The position numbers and the translations under genes are program-made. This document shows positions 24,059 through 32,584 of a stretch of DNA of 64,000 nucleotides, one piece after another. Under the pieces are notes generated by a model that worked only from the letters and a program-made list of their open reading frames with translations, ran no database searches and was not told where the DNA came from. The stretch is from Nanobdellota archaeon (GTDB lineage: Archaea; Nanobdellota; Nanobdellia; Woesearchaeales; JAGLXL01). The stretch spans positions 1-64,000 of the forward strand of contig JAGLXL010000003.1 in assembly GCA_023132895.1 (NCBI GenBank). Reading direction: 5' to 3'. Within the stretch, counting starts at the first letter, position 1, and each line of letters starts with the position of its first letter.

Positions 24059-24866
24059 TATGAACTCTTTGTTCTGCTTCCTTTTTATACTTTTCTACAA
24101 CATCAACCATGATGTAATTTCTATTAAGATGTGAACAGGCGACAGCAGTAGTACCAGAACCAGCAAAAGGATCAAGAACTAAATCTCCTTCTTTTGTAAA
24201 TAATCCAATAAACCAAACAGGTAAAGAAACTGGAAATGTTGCACTATGGTTCTTATTTCCGCATTCTGTTGCCATGTGCAATACGTTATCTGGATAAACC
24301 ATCTTCCTACCCAGCCAATTAGCAACATTTTTTCCAAAACCGCTACCAACCGAAGAAGTATCCCTTGTTTTATCTTTCTTACTTAAATTTGAGAGTCTGG
24401 ACTTAGCCCAGCTCCCAACAGGAACCTTAACATTATCTTGATACATATTAAATTTCTTTGATTTGTTGAATTGTAAACATCTTTCCCATGAATCCCGAAA
24501 CCGATTAGGCCATTTACCTGGATGGCAATTTTTTTTATGCCAAACAAATTCCTCTGTCCATAACCAACCTTGTTCTCTTAGCGTTTTTATTAAATCAATG
24601 ACATAGGTGTGTCTTTCTCCATTCATTGCTTTTTCTTTGATATTTAAAATAAATGTTCCTGTTGGTTTCAAAACTCTTAGAAATTCCTTAGAACGAGGCA
24701 AGAACCATTCTACATACTTATCAGGATGAATCCCCCCATATGTTTTTTTTCTGCTATCTGCATAAGGAGGTGATGTAACTATTAAATCAAAAGTATTATC
24801 GGGAATCTTATTAAGAACGTCCTTACAATCACCCAACAAATATTTATCTTTTTTATTGAAACTCAT
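23922..24866 (-). CDS. Site-specific DNA methyltransferase (N4-cytosine/N6-adenine)
   Basis: The 314-residue protein carries the catalytic motif DLIVTSPPYADSRK (about 28-41). SPPY favours N4-cytosine methylation, though N6-adenine enzymes are related. The SAM motif DLVLDPFAGSGTTAVACSHL is near residue 233. Motif IV preceding motif I indicates the beta class. It protects the host DNA from the partner nuclease, with which it overlaps by 137 bases. Sequences between the motifs (about 90-210) would form the target recognition region. Confidence 0.92.
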   Translation of the reverse strand: MSFNKKDKYLLGDCKDVLNKIPDNTFDLIVTSPPYADSRKKTYGGIHPDKYVEWFLPRSKEFLRVLKPTGTFILNIKEKAMNGERHTYVIDLIKTLREQGWLWTEEFVWHKKNCHPGKWPNRFRDSWERCLQFNKSKKFNMYQDNVKVPVGSWAKSRLSNLSKKDKTRDTSSVGSGFGKNVANWLGRKMVYPDNVLHMATECGNKNHSATFPVSLPVWFIGLFTKEGDLVLDPFAGSGTTAVACSHLNRNYIMVDVVEKYKKEAEQRVHNEKIKHKRAVQVYSAEYSTISQKQAEKLGKHKSTLITPKEESIFV

Positions 24867-25041
24867 CTTAACCCTTTTTTTTATATTAATAGGTATTACT
24901 TATTTATAAATTCTACGTGAGGTTGTCTAGTGGGGGGTGGAGAAAATCAACTATTCTAAGCCCAAAATGAGTTTCTTTACTCTACCCCAAAAAATAACTA
25001 AATCCCGAATAAATAAAGCTAAATTAAGGGGGGGGGGGAAG
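24867..25041. other. Non-coding distal end of the R-M insertion
   Basis: This stretch without a gene contains a TATA-like AT-rich promoter for the methyltransferase (about 24880-24910), GGTTGTCTAGTG at 24921-24932 (also found at 50636-50647 beside another insertion), a 9-bp hairpin GGGGTGGAG/CTCTACCCC (24934-24942/24980-24988), and a run of eleven G at 25028-25038 directly before the repeated tRNA end. Confidence 0.7.
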
Positions 25042-25055
25042 TGGCTCGGCCCATT
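25042..25055 (+). repeat. Detached copy of the tRNA-Val 3' end (att-like repeat)
   Basis: TGGCTCGGCCCATT is identical to 23273-23286, the last 12 bases of tRNA-Val plus two flanking bases. The 14-bp direct repeat bounds the restriction-modification pair on both sides, as attachment sites do for elements integrated at tRNA 3' ends. No integrase gene lies between the repeats. Confidence 0.85.
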
Positions 25056-25067
25056 CTTTTTTAGAAT

Positions 25068-25769
25068 TTAATCACACTGAACTTCTGTCCTGGTCTTGTT
25101 GATTGTAATCATGTTATCAACATCCCGGCATTTGTTGACAAAAGGCTTGTTTAGGATTTCATACCAGCAAGCGCCTCTGACGCCAGTCCTGCAGAATATT
25201 GCTTCAATGGTCTCATCATCTTTAGCTGAGACAGTGACGTTCAAAACATCGTCATTAAATTTAAATTTAGCATTATTGATCCAGGCGCCCATATTGTACT
25301 CAAAGGTGATAGCTTCTTCTTCATTGTTTTCTATTTTGTAAGCAACTCGATGGTAATCTTTGGCTCCGCAAGTGTCATGCATTGGTTCAGCTGGTTCTGA
25401 TTCGCAAGCGATTTCAGTGATTTCATAATCAGCCAAGCCTTCATCGCAGACTCTTTTGGTTCCGTTTTTGACCTGTTCAGTGTACTGGACTTCAACTGTT
25501 TCACAATTTTGAGAACCTGCTTCTGACATCATTCCTTCAATTTCCCTGTTTATTTTACCAATAGGATTTTCATTGGTTAAGCCTTCCTGAGTCTTGCCTT
25601 TGACAATAACAACTCCACTTTCATCGTCATCACAGATGTTGTTTTCATTTTGGTCTAGGCAGCAGCTGTCAGCAAATCTGATGTAGGGTTCATTACAAAC
25701 TATACCTTGGCAGGCAGATAGAATCAACAAAGTAGATATGATCAGAGCAAAAAGTATGGTTCTCTTCAT
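25068..25769 (-). CDS. Secreted lipoprotein, Cys-rich
   Basis: The protein of about 233 residues starts MKRTILFALIISTLLILSAC, a signal peptide with a lipobox ending at Cys20. An acidic, Cys-rich segment follows (CCLDQNENNICDDDESG), resembling a calcium-binding DxNxN(I)CDD turn, then a linker and a beta-rich C-terminal domain with paired cysteines. I chose the second Met because the signal peptide begins there. No enzymatic role is apparent; it is probably anchored at the outer face of the membrane. Confidence 0.75.
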   Translation of the reverse strand: MKRTILFALIISTLLILSACQGIVCNEPYIRFADSCCLDQNENNICDDDESGVVIVKGKTQEGLTNENPIGKINREIEGMMSEAGSQNCETVEVQYTEQVKNGTKRVCDEGLADYEITEIACESEPAEPMHDTCGAKDYHRVAYKIENNEEEAITFEYNMGAWINNAKFKFNDDVLNVTVSAKDDETIEAIFCRTGVRGACWYEILNKPFVNKCRDVDNMITINKTRTEVQCD

Positions 25770-25868
25770 GTTTAAACACCTCACCAGCTTAGAAAAGCAT
25801 ACTTTCTTTTATATTTTACCAAAAAGCTTTTTAATACTTAAGGTTTATTTAGCTTAAAAAGAGGGAAG

Positions 25869-26906
25869 ATGGTAAAGTACTATAAATATCTACATATCGG
25901 AGGGGTTTTAGCACTTCTTGTTCTAGCTTTTTTTATCATCAAACCTTATGTTATTGCTCTTTTAACCAGCGCAATTATTGCCTATCTTTTTTATCCATTA
26001 TTTAAGTGGGTGAATAAAAAATTGAAAAATAAGTTTGCTTCGGCAGTGATTGTTTCGATTTTGATAATTTTGGTTATCGCTGTTCCTTTGATTTTATCGG
26101 TAAATGTTATGACTAAAGAAGCTTATTTGATTTATTTAACAGGCAAGCAGCGTTTGACAGGAGATTTCTTGAGCAATTGTGATAATGTTGTCTGTAAGAT
26201 GGTAATTGACTGGTCAAGTGACGCTCGAGTTCAATATTATTTCCAAGAAGCTTTGAGGACTTCAATGGATTTTATCTTAAATTGGGTTTCTAAACTGGTA
26301 TTAGGCATACCCGCTTTAGTGATTAATCTCTTTATTTCTTTTTTTGTAGTATTTTATCTTTTGAAAGATGGCGACATTTTTGTTGAAAAATTAAAGAGGT
26401 TTTTCAGAATGCATCAGCAGCACAACAAGTTGATAACTAACAGGTTAAACGATGTGATGTATGCTGTTGTTTATGGAAATTTAATCATTGCCTTGATTCA
26501 AGGTGGTATTGGCGCTCTTTCATTTTGGATTTTTGGTGTTTCTTCACCTTTGATTTGGGGTATTGTCATGGCCATTGTTTCTTTTGCACCTTATGTTGGT
26601 ACAGCCATGATTTGGATTCCAGCTTCTTTGATTTTTGTTTATGATGGTGTTTCAACCAATGAAACAATGCTGATATGGAAAGGGGTCTTGTTGTTTTTAG
26701 TTAATTTGCTGGCTGGCGGATTTGCAGACAGTATTCTCAGGCCAAAAGTAATTGGTAAAAGGGCTAAAGTCCACCCTGTTTTGATTTTGTTGGGTATTTT
26801 TGGAGGAATTGCTTTGTTTGGTCTGCCGGGATTTATTATCGGGCCGGTTGTTTTAGCGATGGCTGGGACTTTTATTGATATTTATATATCTAAAAATAAT
26901 GGTTAG
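25869..26906 (+). CDS. AI-2E / PerM-family membrane protein
   Basis: The 345-residue protein has about eight hydrophobic segments. It has the family's features: a paired N-terminal helix region, a soluble middle part (about 85-150), FFVVFYLLKDGD (about 158-169) and the conserved C-terminal block ADSILRPKVIGKRAKVHPVL followed by LLGIFGGIALFGLPGFIIGP. Members export or exchange small molecules or ions (AI-2, Na+/H+); the archaeal substrate is unknown. TATA and GAGGGAAG Shine-Dalgarno sequences precede it. Confidence 0.92.
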   Translation: MVKYYKYLHIGGVLALLVLAFFIIKPYVIALLTSAIIAYLFYPLFKWVNKKLKNKFASAVIVSILIILVIAVPLILSVNVMTKEAYLIYLTGKQRLTGDFLSNCDNVVCKMVIDWSSDARVQYYFQEALRTSMDFILNWVSKLVLGIPALVINLFISFFVVFYLLKDGDIFVEKLKRFFRMHQQHNKLITNRLNDVMYAVVYGNLIIALIQGGIGALSFWIFGVSSPLIWGIVMAIVSFAPYVGTAMIWIPASLIFVYDGVSTNETMLIWKGVLLFLVNLLAGGFADSILRPKVIGKRAKVHPVLILLGIFGGIALFGLPGFIIGPVVLAMAGTFIDIYISKNNG

Positions 26907-26968
26907 AGTATAGATTTATTTTTAAATTAAGTTTGTTTTCTGTTTTAAAACATTTGGAGGTGTTTTGA

Positions 26969-27706
26969 ATGAGAGATTATAAAGGTACAGAATACAAAGC
27001 TAATTTTTCTGAATTTACGGCTGCAGAAAGGTCGTTTAAAGGTGTTCGTGAAGAAAAGGATTATTGGAAATTAAAAAGCGGAAGAATGTCGCCTTATTTT
27101 GTTAATATGGGTGGTTTTAGTACAGGTGCTGCTTTGGATGAATTAAGCATGGCGTTTGCAGCCAGGATTGATGAAAGTTTGAGAACTGGCCAGCTGCCAG
27201 AATTTAATGTTGTCTTTGGTCTGCCTTACAAAGGAATTGTTCCTTCTGGAGGTACGGTTGTGGCTTTAGGAAGGGAGTTTGGGAGAGAAGCCAGTTTTTC
27301 CTCTTACCGAAAGGAAACAAAAGATCATGGTGACAAAGGACCTTGGTTAGGCCATAAGCCGCAACCAGGAGATAAGTTGTTGTTGTTGGATGATGTTTTA
27401 ACAACTGGCGCAGCTAAAGATGAAGGCATGGGTATTTTATCTCAATATGCTCCTGAATCAGAAGTGGTTGGACTGATTATTACTGTAGACAGAAAAGAAA
27501 CGGTTCATGGTTCTGACCAAACTGCTGTTCAGCAATTTGAAGAGAAATACAATATTCCAGTTATTTCAATTGTTGATATTATAGAATTAGTCGATGCCTT
27601 GCATGGCCGCGAAATCAATGGTGAAGTTGTTGTTGATGATATAATCCGAGCTAATATTGGAAAATACTTGGGAGAATTTGGATTTGGAAATCCATGGAGG
27701 AAATAA
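26969..27706 (+). CDS. pyrE: Orotate phosphoribosyltransferase
   Basis: Pyrimidine synthesis step 5: orotate plus PRPP gives OMP. The 245-residue protein has the PRPP-binding motif KLLLLDDVLTTGAAKDEG (about 131-148), upstream YFVNMGGFSTGAAL, and the Lys/Arg loop SYRKETKDHG (about 112-121). It is preceded by a GGAGGTG Shine-Dalgarno sequence and followed after one base by pyrF, so the two form an operon with pyrD nearby. Confidence 0.95.
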   Translation: MRDYKGTEYKANFSEFTAAERSFKGVREEKDYWKLKSGRMSPYFVNMGGFSTGAALDELSMAFAARIDESLRTGQLPEFNVVFGLPYKGIVPSGGTVVALGREFGREASFSSYRKETKDHGDKGPWLGHKPQPGDKLLLLDDVLTTGAAKDEGMGILSQYAPESEVVGLIITVDRKETVHGSDQTAVQQFEEKYNIPVISIVDIIELVDALHGREINGEVVVDDIIRANIGKYLGEFGFGNPWRK

Positions 27707-27707
27707 A

Positions 27708-28616
27708 ATGTCATTACTAGAAGAATGGTTAACTGCAGTTGATAAAAAGAATTCTGTTTTGTGCGGCGGATTAGATCCTGCTGAATTTGCAATGGGCAGG
27801 ACTGAGAAAGGAAAAGGTCTGCCTGAAGGCACTGATAAATTACAATGGAGTTTGGATTATGTTGAAGCATTAAGTCGATGGTCTGCTGGAATCAAACTGA
27901 ACATAAATTATTGGAAAGATGCAGTAGGCATGGCTGACTTGAAAACACTTGCTGATGCAATCCATTCTGAAGGTATGGTAGCGTTTACAGATGAAAAAAT
28001 TCCTGATATTGGCGCAACAAATGATGCTGGTGTTTTTTATGCTGCTCAAAAAGGTTTTGATGCAGTAACTTATGTTCCCTTCCCTGGTAACATTGCAGAA
28101 GTTGCTGAGCAAGGACGTAAAAGAGGTATTGGTATCATTCAAATGGTTCTGATGAGTTCTCCTGAGTTTGAAAGAGAAAAGCTAAATTGGGCACCGACTC
28201 GGGATGGGGATAATTATCACAAAGCTGATATTACAATCATTAGTGGCCAAGACCATGTCCACAAATACATTCAACTGGCCCATGATGCTAAAAAGCATGG
28301 GATTGAAGGTGTAGTTATTGGCGCGCCAAATGTTATGGCAAGAGATGCAGAAGGAAATCCTACAAGAGTTCATCCAACTAAAGATGAACTTCAAAGAGTT
28401 AGAAGTTATGTTGGAAGCGATATGGTAGTATTACTACCAGCTGTTGGAGAGCAAGGCGGACAGGCAAATGACATCTGGCAATATTTTGGAAAAGATAGAG
28501 TTATTGTCAATGTTGGCAGAGCAGTGATGTTTCCAAATGGTGCTAATTCAACTCCAAAAGAACAAGCTGCCAAAGCTCAACAATACTGCAAGATGCTGAA
28601 TGAGTTGAGAGCTTAA
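27708..28616 (+). CDS. pyrF: Orotidine 5'-phosphate decarboxylase (type 2-like)
   Basis: This enzyme makes UMP from OMP. I start it at ATG 27708 behind a GGAGG sequence (MSLLEEWLTAVDKKNSVLCG). It has the substrate motif CGGLDPAEF, a lysine in WSAGIKLNINYW, the catalytic DEKIPDIGATNDAG (about 91-104), and a phosphate-binding GRAVMF near the C-terminus. At about 302 residues it is longer than the usual archaeal enzyme (about 215) and resembles the larger type 2 group. Confidence 0.93.
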   Translation: MSLLEEWLTAVDKKNSVLCGGLDPAEFAMGRTEKGKGLPEGTDKLQWSLDYVEALSRWSAGIKLNINYWKDAVGMADLKTLADAIHSEGMVAFTDEKIPDIGATNDAGVFYAAQKGFDAVTYVPFPGNIAEVAEQGRKRGIGIIQMVLMSSPEFEREKLNWAPTRDGDNYHKADITIISGQDHVHKYIQLAHDAKKHGIEGVVIGAPNVMARDAEGNPTRVHPTKDELQRVRSYVGSDMVVLLPAVGEQGGQANDIWQYFGKDRVIVNVGRAVMFPNGANSTPKEQAAKAQQYCKMLNELRA

Positions 28617-28670
28617 TTTTTTTCTTTTTTAATTAAATTTATATAGGAGATTGACTAGTAATTTTTAGAG

Positions 28671-29588
28671 ATGGAACCTAATCTTGAAGTGACGGTTGGA
28701 AGAGTAAAACTGAACAATCCAGTGATGAATGCTTCTGGTTGTTTTGGATTAGAGTATGGTGAGATTGAAGATTTTGATTTGAACGCTTTGGGAGGGATTG
28801 TGAATAAAAGTGTCAAGCCCTTGCCAGTGGTTGGCAATCCACCGCCAAGAATTGCTGAAGTTGATGGGGGTATGCTGAATTCTATTGGTCTAGAAGGACC
28901 GGGAATTGATAAGTTTATTGATGAAGAACTGCTAAATTATTTAGCATTAGGAATTCCTGTGATAGTTAGTATTGCTGGTGGTACTATGGATGATTACCTA
29001 ATGCAAGCTGAGAAATTAGATAAAATCAAAGATATTGCAGCGATTGAAGTTAATGTTTCCTGCCCGAATGTTGATACGGGATTGGCTTATGGAGTTGAGA
29101 GTGAATTGGTTTATGGTTTGATAAGCAAAGTAAGACAGGCAACTTCACATCCTCTGTGGGTTAAGCTAACTCCAAATGTAAGTGATATGGTGCCAATGGC
29201 AAGGGCAGCTTATAGAGCTGGAGCAGAAGCTTTAGTTATTGCCAATACTTTAAGAGGAATGAAGATTGATATTAAAAAACAAAAACCAGAGTTTGCCCGA
29301 AAGTATGCTGGAATGTCTGGACCTAAGATCATGCCAGTTAATGTTGCTTTTGTTTATGATGTTTATGCTGCGATTGGAGATAGAGTTTCAATTGTTGGTG
29401 TAGGTGGAATTAAAGATGCCAGTGATGCTATGGAATATATTTTAGCTGGAGCATCTGCTGTTCAGATTGGAACATATAATTTTGCTGACCCTTTAGCCAT
29501 ACCAAGGGCTGTTGAAGGAATAAAAGATTATATGAAAGGAATGAAGGTTGAGAAGTTTAGTGAGCTGATTGGGAAAGCGCATAGGTAA
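28671..29588 (+). CDS. pyrD: Dihydroorotate dehydrogenase (class 1B-like)
   Basis: An FMN enzyme that oxidises dihydroorotate to orotate. The 305-residue protein has NPVMNASGCFG (about 16-26), NSIGLEGPGID, VSIAGGTMDDY, EVNVSCPNVDTG (about 126-137, with the active-site Cys in the class 1B position), VKLTPNVSDM, and FMN-phosphate motifs IVGVGGIKDASDAMEYILAG and GASAVQIGT. Class 1B enzymes usually pair with an electron-transfer subunit PyrK, which is not seen here. It completes a pyrE-pyrF-pyrD cluster. Confidence 0.94.
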   Translation: MEPNLEVTVGRVKLNNPVMNASGCFGLEYGEIEDFDLNALGGIVNKSVKPLPVVGNPPPRIAEVDGGMLNSIGLEGPGIDKFIDEELLNYLALGIPVIVSIAGGTMDDYLMQAEKLDKIKDIAAIEVNVSCPNVDTGLAYGVESELVYGLISKVRQATSHPLWVKLTPNVSDMVPMARAAYRAGAEALVIANTLRGMKIDIKKQKPEFARKYAGMSGPKIMPVNVAFVYDVYAAIGDRVSIVGVGGIKDASDAMEYILAGASAVQIGTYNFADPLAIPRAVEGIKDYMKGMKVEKFSELIGKAHR

Positions 29589-29621
29589 GATTTATAAACA
29601 ATTAATTTTCTGATTATTAAT

Positions 29622-30689
29622 ATGGAAGTGAAGAAGCTAACAGAGAAGACTCTTGAATTTCTAAGGAGATTTGGGCATTTAGATAGTGACAAGCCTCCAA
29701 GGTTTAGAGCTAATGATGTGGAAGGTAGAATTTTATCAGCATGGGGCAACAGACCACCTTATAATAAAGATCCTATGCATTATCAAGAGCCTGTTTCAGG
29801 TGATGCTCTTTATGAAAGGCATTATCATCATGTTCAAAAAGGTTTGTCAAAAATTGCTTTTTATGAATTTCATAAACTGCCGCTCAAGGAAATCCCTGAT
29901 TCTGAGGAATGCGTCTTGATTGATATTGGTTCTGGGATGGGAAGGCAAAAAACAAGACCAGTGGCAAAAGCAAAGCCAAATTTAAGAGTTTATATGATTG
30001 ATAGATTAGAAAGAAAAAAGATTGAAGAACCTTATAATTTTAAGCCAGGAGTAAGTCCTGAATTTGCTGGAGAAGAATTTAAAGTCAGGGTGCCAATCAG
30101 TGATAATATTGAAGAGACTGTTAACACTCTTTTAGAGGCTAATGGCTATAAAAATCTTATTTATATCCATCGGGACTTGAAATATCTTGAAGGGGAAGGA
30201 ACAAATTTACCAGAATTATCTCAAGTGACTGTGGGGCGGAGAGTATTTTTTACTGGTTATCAAAATCCTGACGGATTAGGCAACATCACTATTGAAGAAG
30301 CAATTTTTCATGAAGCAGAAAAAATTTATTTTAACAATACGGGTTTAGAAAAAATTAGGCCTGATGCTAATAGATTTAAATTGATGAAAAATTATTTACA
30401 AGAAGATCTAAATGAAGAAGAAATCAAAAGAGTAATTGAACTAATGTATGACCCTCGTGCTTTGGTTGATGCGCGCGGTCCAAAAAAATATGATTATAAG
30501 ATTCCAGCCCAAAAACAATTTGCCATTGTTTTAAAGCAATTATTTGCTTTGGCTCAACTAGATTTTTTACAAAAAAATGGTTTTGAGACAGAATTGTTTT
30601 TAGTGGAATGGGAGCGTGAAGGCAGACACTATTCAGGAGATAATTACAATGAAGAAGACCATAACATCATTGCTTCTCGTCTGGCATAA
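29622..30689 (+). CDS. Hypothetical Rossmann-like protein, possible methyltransferase
   Basis: The 355-residue protein has a SAM-motif-I-like strand and loop, CVLIDIGSGMGRQKTRPVAK (about 92-111), followed by an acidic-strand segment, LRVYMIDRLERKK. The rest is not recognisable and the other methyltransferase motifs are weak, so the assignment is tentative. It overlaps the 3' end of the opposing cbf5 by 23 bases and follows pyrD by 33 bases. Confidence 0.6.
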   Translation: MEVKKLTEKTLEFLRRFGHLDSDKPPRFRANDVEGRILSAWGNRPPYNKDPMHYQEPVSGDALYERHYHHVQKGLSKIAFYEFHKLPLKEIPDSEECVLIDIGSGMGRQKTRPVAKAKPNLRVYMIDRLERKKIEEPYNFKPGVSPEFAGEEFKVRVPISDNIEETVNTLLEANGYKNLIYIHRDLKYLEGEGTNLPELSQVTVGRRVFFTGYQNPDGLGNITIEEAIFHEAEKIYFNNTGLEKIRPDANRFKLMKNYLQEDLNEEEIKRVIELMYDPRALVDARGPKKYDYKIPAQKQFAIVLKQLFALAQLDFLQKNGFETELFLVEWEREGRHYSGDNYNEEDHNIIASRLA

Positions 30690-31533
30690 AGACTTTGTCT
30701 GTTTTAACAGCAATGCCCTTCTTTTTTTTCTCGATTTCTTCTGTTGACATCTTGGCGGTGCCGAGAGCAAGGAGTTGTTTGTCTTTGGTCATGATGGCAA
30801 CGATTTCGTCTTTGGTGAATTCTGACATTTCTTTAATGCCAGGGATGGCCAGGTCTCGGCCGTGTAATAATGATTGGATGGCTCCGTCATGGACATAAAC
30901 TTTAGGAATGTTTTTGACGGCTGATTCTATGGGCTGGATTATTTTTTTGAGGAATTTATCATTGCCTTCCTGCCATAAGGTGTAAGCGTCTTTGAGGTCT
31001 TGGAGAGTGAACATGGTTGATTCATCAAAAGGCCCGACTCTTGTTCTGCGTAATTCTGCCATGTGGGCGCCTGTGCCAAGCTGTTTGCCAATGTCATGGC
31101 AAAGTTTTCTGATGTAAGTGCCAGCTTGGCAGGAAACTTCAAATAAAACATCTTGGTTGTCTATCTCTAAAATTTTAAAATTGTAGATTTCCCTGATGCG
31201 TTCCTGCCTTTTGACAGCTGATTTTATTGGCGGCAATTGTTTGATTTTGCCGGTGAAATATTTTTTTATTGTTTTTTTGATGATTTTTTCTTCGACGGAT
31301 TTGTGGAGATGCATGATGCCCACATAAGTTTTGCCTCCTTTGAGTAAAACTTCTACAATTCTGGTGGCTCGGCCCAGGGCAATGACTAAGGAGCCAGTGA
31401 CTCGAGGATCGAGAGTTCCTGAATGGCCTGATTTTTTTATTTTGAGAATTTTCTGGACAAAATCAGAGACTTGGTGAGAAGTTGGCCCAGGCGGCTTGTC
31501 AATGTTGACAATGCCATAGTTAACAAGTTTCAT
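30667..31533 (-). CDS. cbf5: tRNA/rRNA pseudouridine synthase Cbf5 (TruB family) with PUA domain
   Basis: The catalytic subunit of archaeal H/ACA RNPs, which also modifies tRNA U55. The 288-residue protein has the TruB start VNIDKPPGPTSHQVSDFV, the catalytic motif KSGHSGTLDPRVTGSLVIAL (about 33-52, Asp in TLDP), CQAGTYIRKLCHDIG and RRTRVGPFDES. It ends in a PUA domain (about 205-280: KVYVHDGAIQSLLHGRDLAI, then IMTKDKQLLALG). It is shorter than most Cbf5 (about 330). A hairpin cluster lies just upstream of its start. Confidence 0.95.
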   Translation of the reverse strand: MKLVNYGIVNIDKPPGPTSHQVSDFVQKILKIKKSGHSGTLDPRVTGSLVIALGRATRIVEVLLKGGKTYVGIMHLHKSVEEKIIKKTIKKYFTGKIKQLPPIKSAVKRQERIREIYNFKILEIDNQDVLFEVSCQAGTYIRKLCHDIGKQLGTGAHMAELRRTRVGPFDESTMFTLQDLKDAYTLWQEGNDKFLKKIIQPIESAVKNIPKVYVHDGAIQSLLHGRDLAIPGIKEMSEFTKDEIVAIMTKDKQLLALGTAKMSTEEIEKKKKGIAVKTDKVFMPDEKQ

Positions 31534-31545
31534 AAATTTTCACTC

Positions 31546-31735
31546 CGTTCGAATTCACCTAAAAATCCCCTTAGGATTTTTTGTGTCCCAAAAATTTCTT
31601 TGAAATTTTTAAGGATAATTACTTGCGCTCACGGAAAACGCCATAAATGGTTCTGAGAAATTCCCCTTGGAATTTCTGGAACCCCAAAAATGCTTTGCAT
31701 TTTTGATGGCTTCGCAATTTAATATCACTGTTCGG
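31546..31735. repeat. Intergenic cluster of four short hairpins flanked by an 11-bp direct repeat
   Basis: Hairpins: 31561-31568/31574-31581; 31590-31598/31602-31610; 31656-31664/31669-31677 extended by GGTTC/GAACC (31649-31653/31679-31683); and 31686-31693/31697-31704. Spacers contain CCCA-type sequences (GTGTCCCA, AACCCCA). The block is bounded by CAAGTTTCATA at 31526 and again at 31736, i.e. the first bases of cbf5 on the minus strand repeated. Confidence 0.7.
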
Positions 31736-31741
31736 CAAGTT

Positions 31742-32551
31742 TCATAGTTTGTATTCTTGAGCAAGTTTTTTCAGATTTTTAATGGCCTTGTTCATAAAAG
31801 GATCATAGTCTTTTCTGACTGTTTCGACACAACGGCCAATCATCTGTTCGAGTTGCTTTTCTTTTATTTTTGATTTTAAGTAGCGGTAAGATGATTTAGT
31901 GATTCGATTAAGCCAGTTGGGTTTGTGATTTTTGTCTCTTAACTGCTTTAAGAAAATAAAATTCTGGAAATTGCGGGCTGTCCCTTCAATATCTTTAAAA
32001 TTAGCAATAAATTTTCTTACTCTGTCTGTTTTACGCAGTTTTAACATGATTTTGGTATGTTTTTTGTTGATGTTAAAAAAATTGGTGAAATTATAAACTG
32101 CTTTAGGAAGTATGGGTGCTTTAAGAGCATGATTAACTCGTTTGATAAGATGAGGATTTTTTTCAACTGTTAAATATTCAAAGCAAAATTCAATGATAAT
32201 ATGGGCGGTCATGGACATATCTATTTTTTTAGGAAAAATTTTTCGATAATGATTGATGATTTTTTTGATGGCTTTTTCTTTTTTTGGGATGTATTCTTCA
32301 TGAGCATAATAATCCAGGCCTTTGGGTTTTTCTCCATGGAGAACAAGTCCAGCACCAAGGTAATGATATTTTTTAGCTAATGATTTGAGAAATTTTGGGC
32401 CTTGGCCATGGGTTTCTTTTTTTTCAACTATTCTAAACTCATGGACATCAGCAATAAAACTGCCTAAAACAAAAAGAGCTTCTTGTTCTGGTGTTAACTT
32501 TCTGTTTTTCAAAACTTCAAAGTTAGCTTTGCAATGGGTTAAAATGTACAT
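31742..32551 (-). CDS. Hypothetical helical protein, 269 residues
   Basis: A basic, strongly helical protein. The N-terminus ALFVLGSFIADVHEF plus scattered His residues (ILTHCKAN at the start, GAGLVLHGE, YYAHEEYI, AHIIIEF) recalls the zinc-dependent phospholipase C-like or HD-like all-helical metal enzymes, but I cannot assign the metal ligands with confidence. It lies between cbf5 and rps6e on the same strand and is well separated from both. Confidence 0.6.
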   Translation of the reverse strand: MYILTHCKANFEVLKNRKLTPEQEALFVLGSFIADVHEFRIVEKKETHGQGPKFLKSLAKKYHYLGAGLVLHGEKPKGLDYYAHEEYIPKKEKAIKKIINHYRKIFPKKIDMSMTAHIIIEFCFEYLTVEKNPHLIKRVNHALKAPILPKAVYNFTNFFNINKKHTKIMLKLRKTDRVRKFIANFKDIEGTARNFQNFIFLKQLRDKNHKPNWLNRITKSSYRYLKSKIKEKQLEQMIGRCVETVRKDYDPFMNKAIKNLKKLAQEYKL

Positions 32552-32584
32552 GGTATAGAATTAAAGAAGTTGTTTTAATAAAGT

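Noticed and set aside
24921-24945. A tRNA gene fragment at GGTTGTCTAGTGG
   Set aside because: It resembles a D arm only; no matching acceptor, anticodon or T arm could be found within 150 bases.
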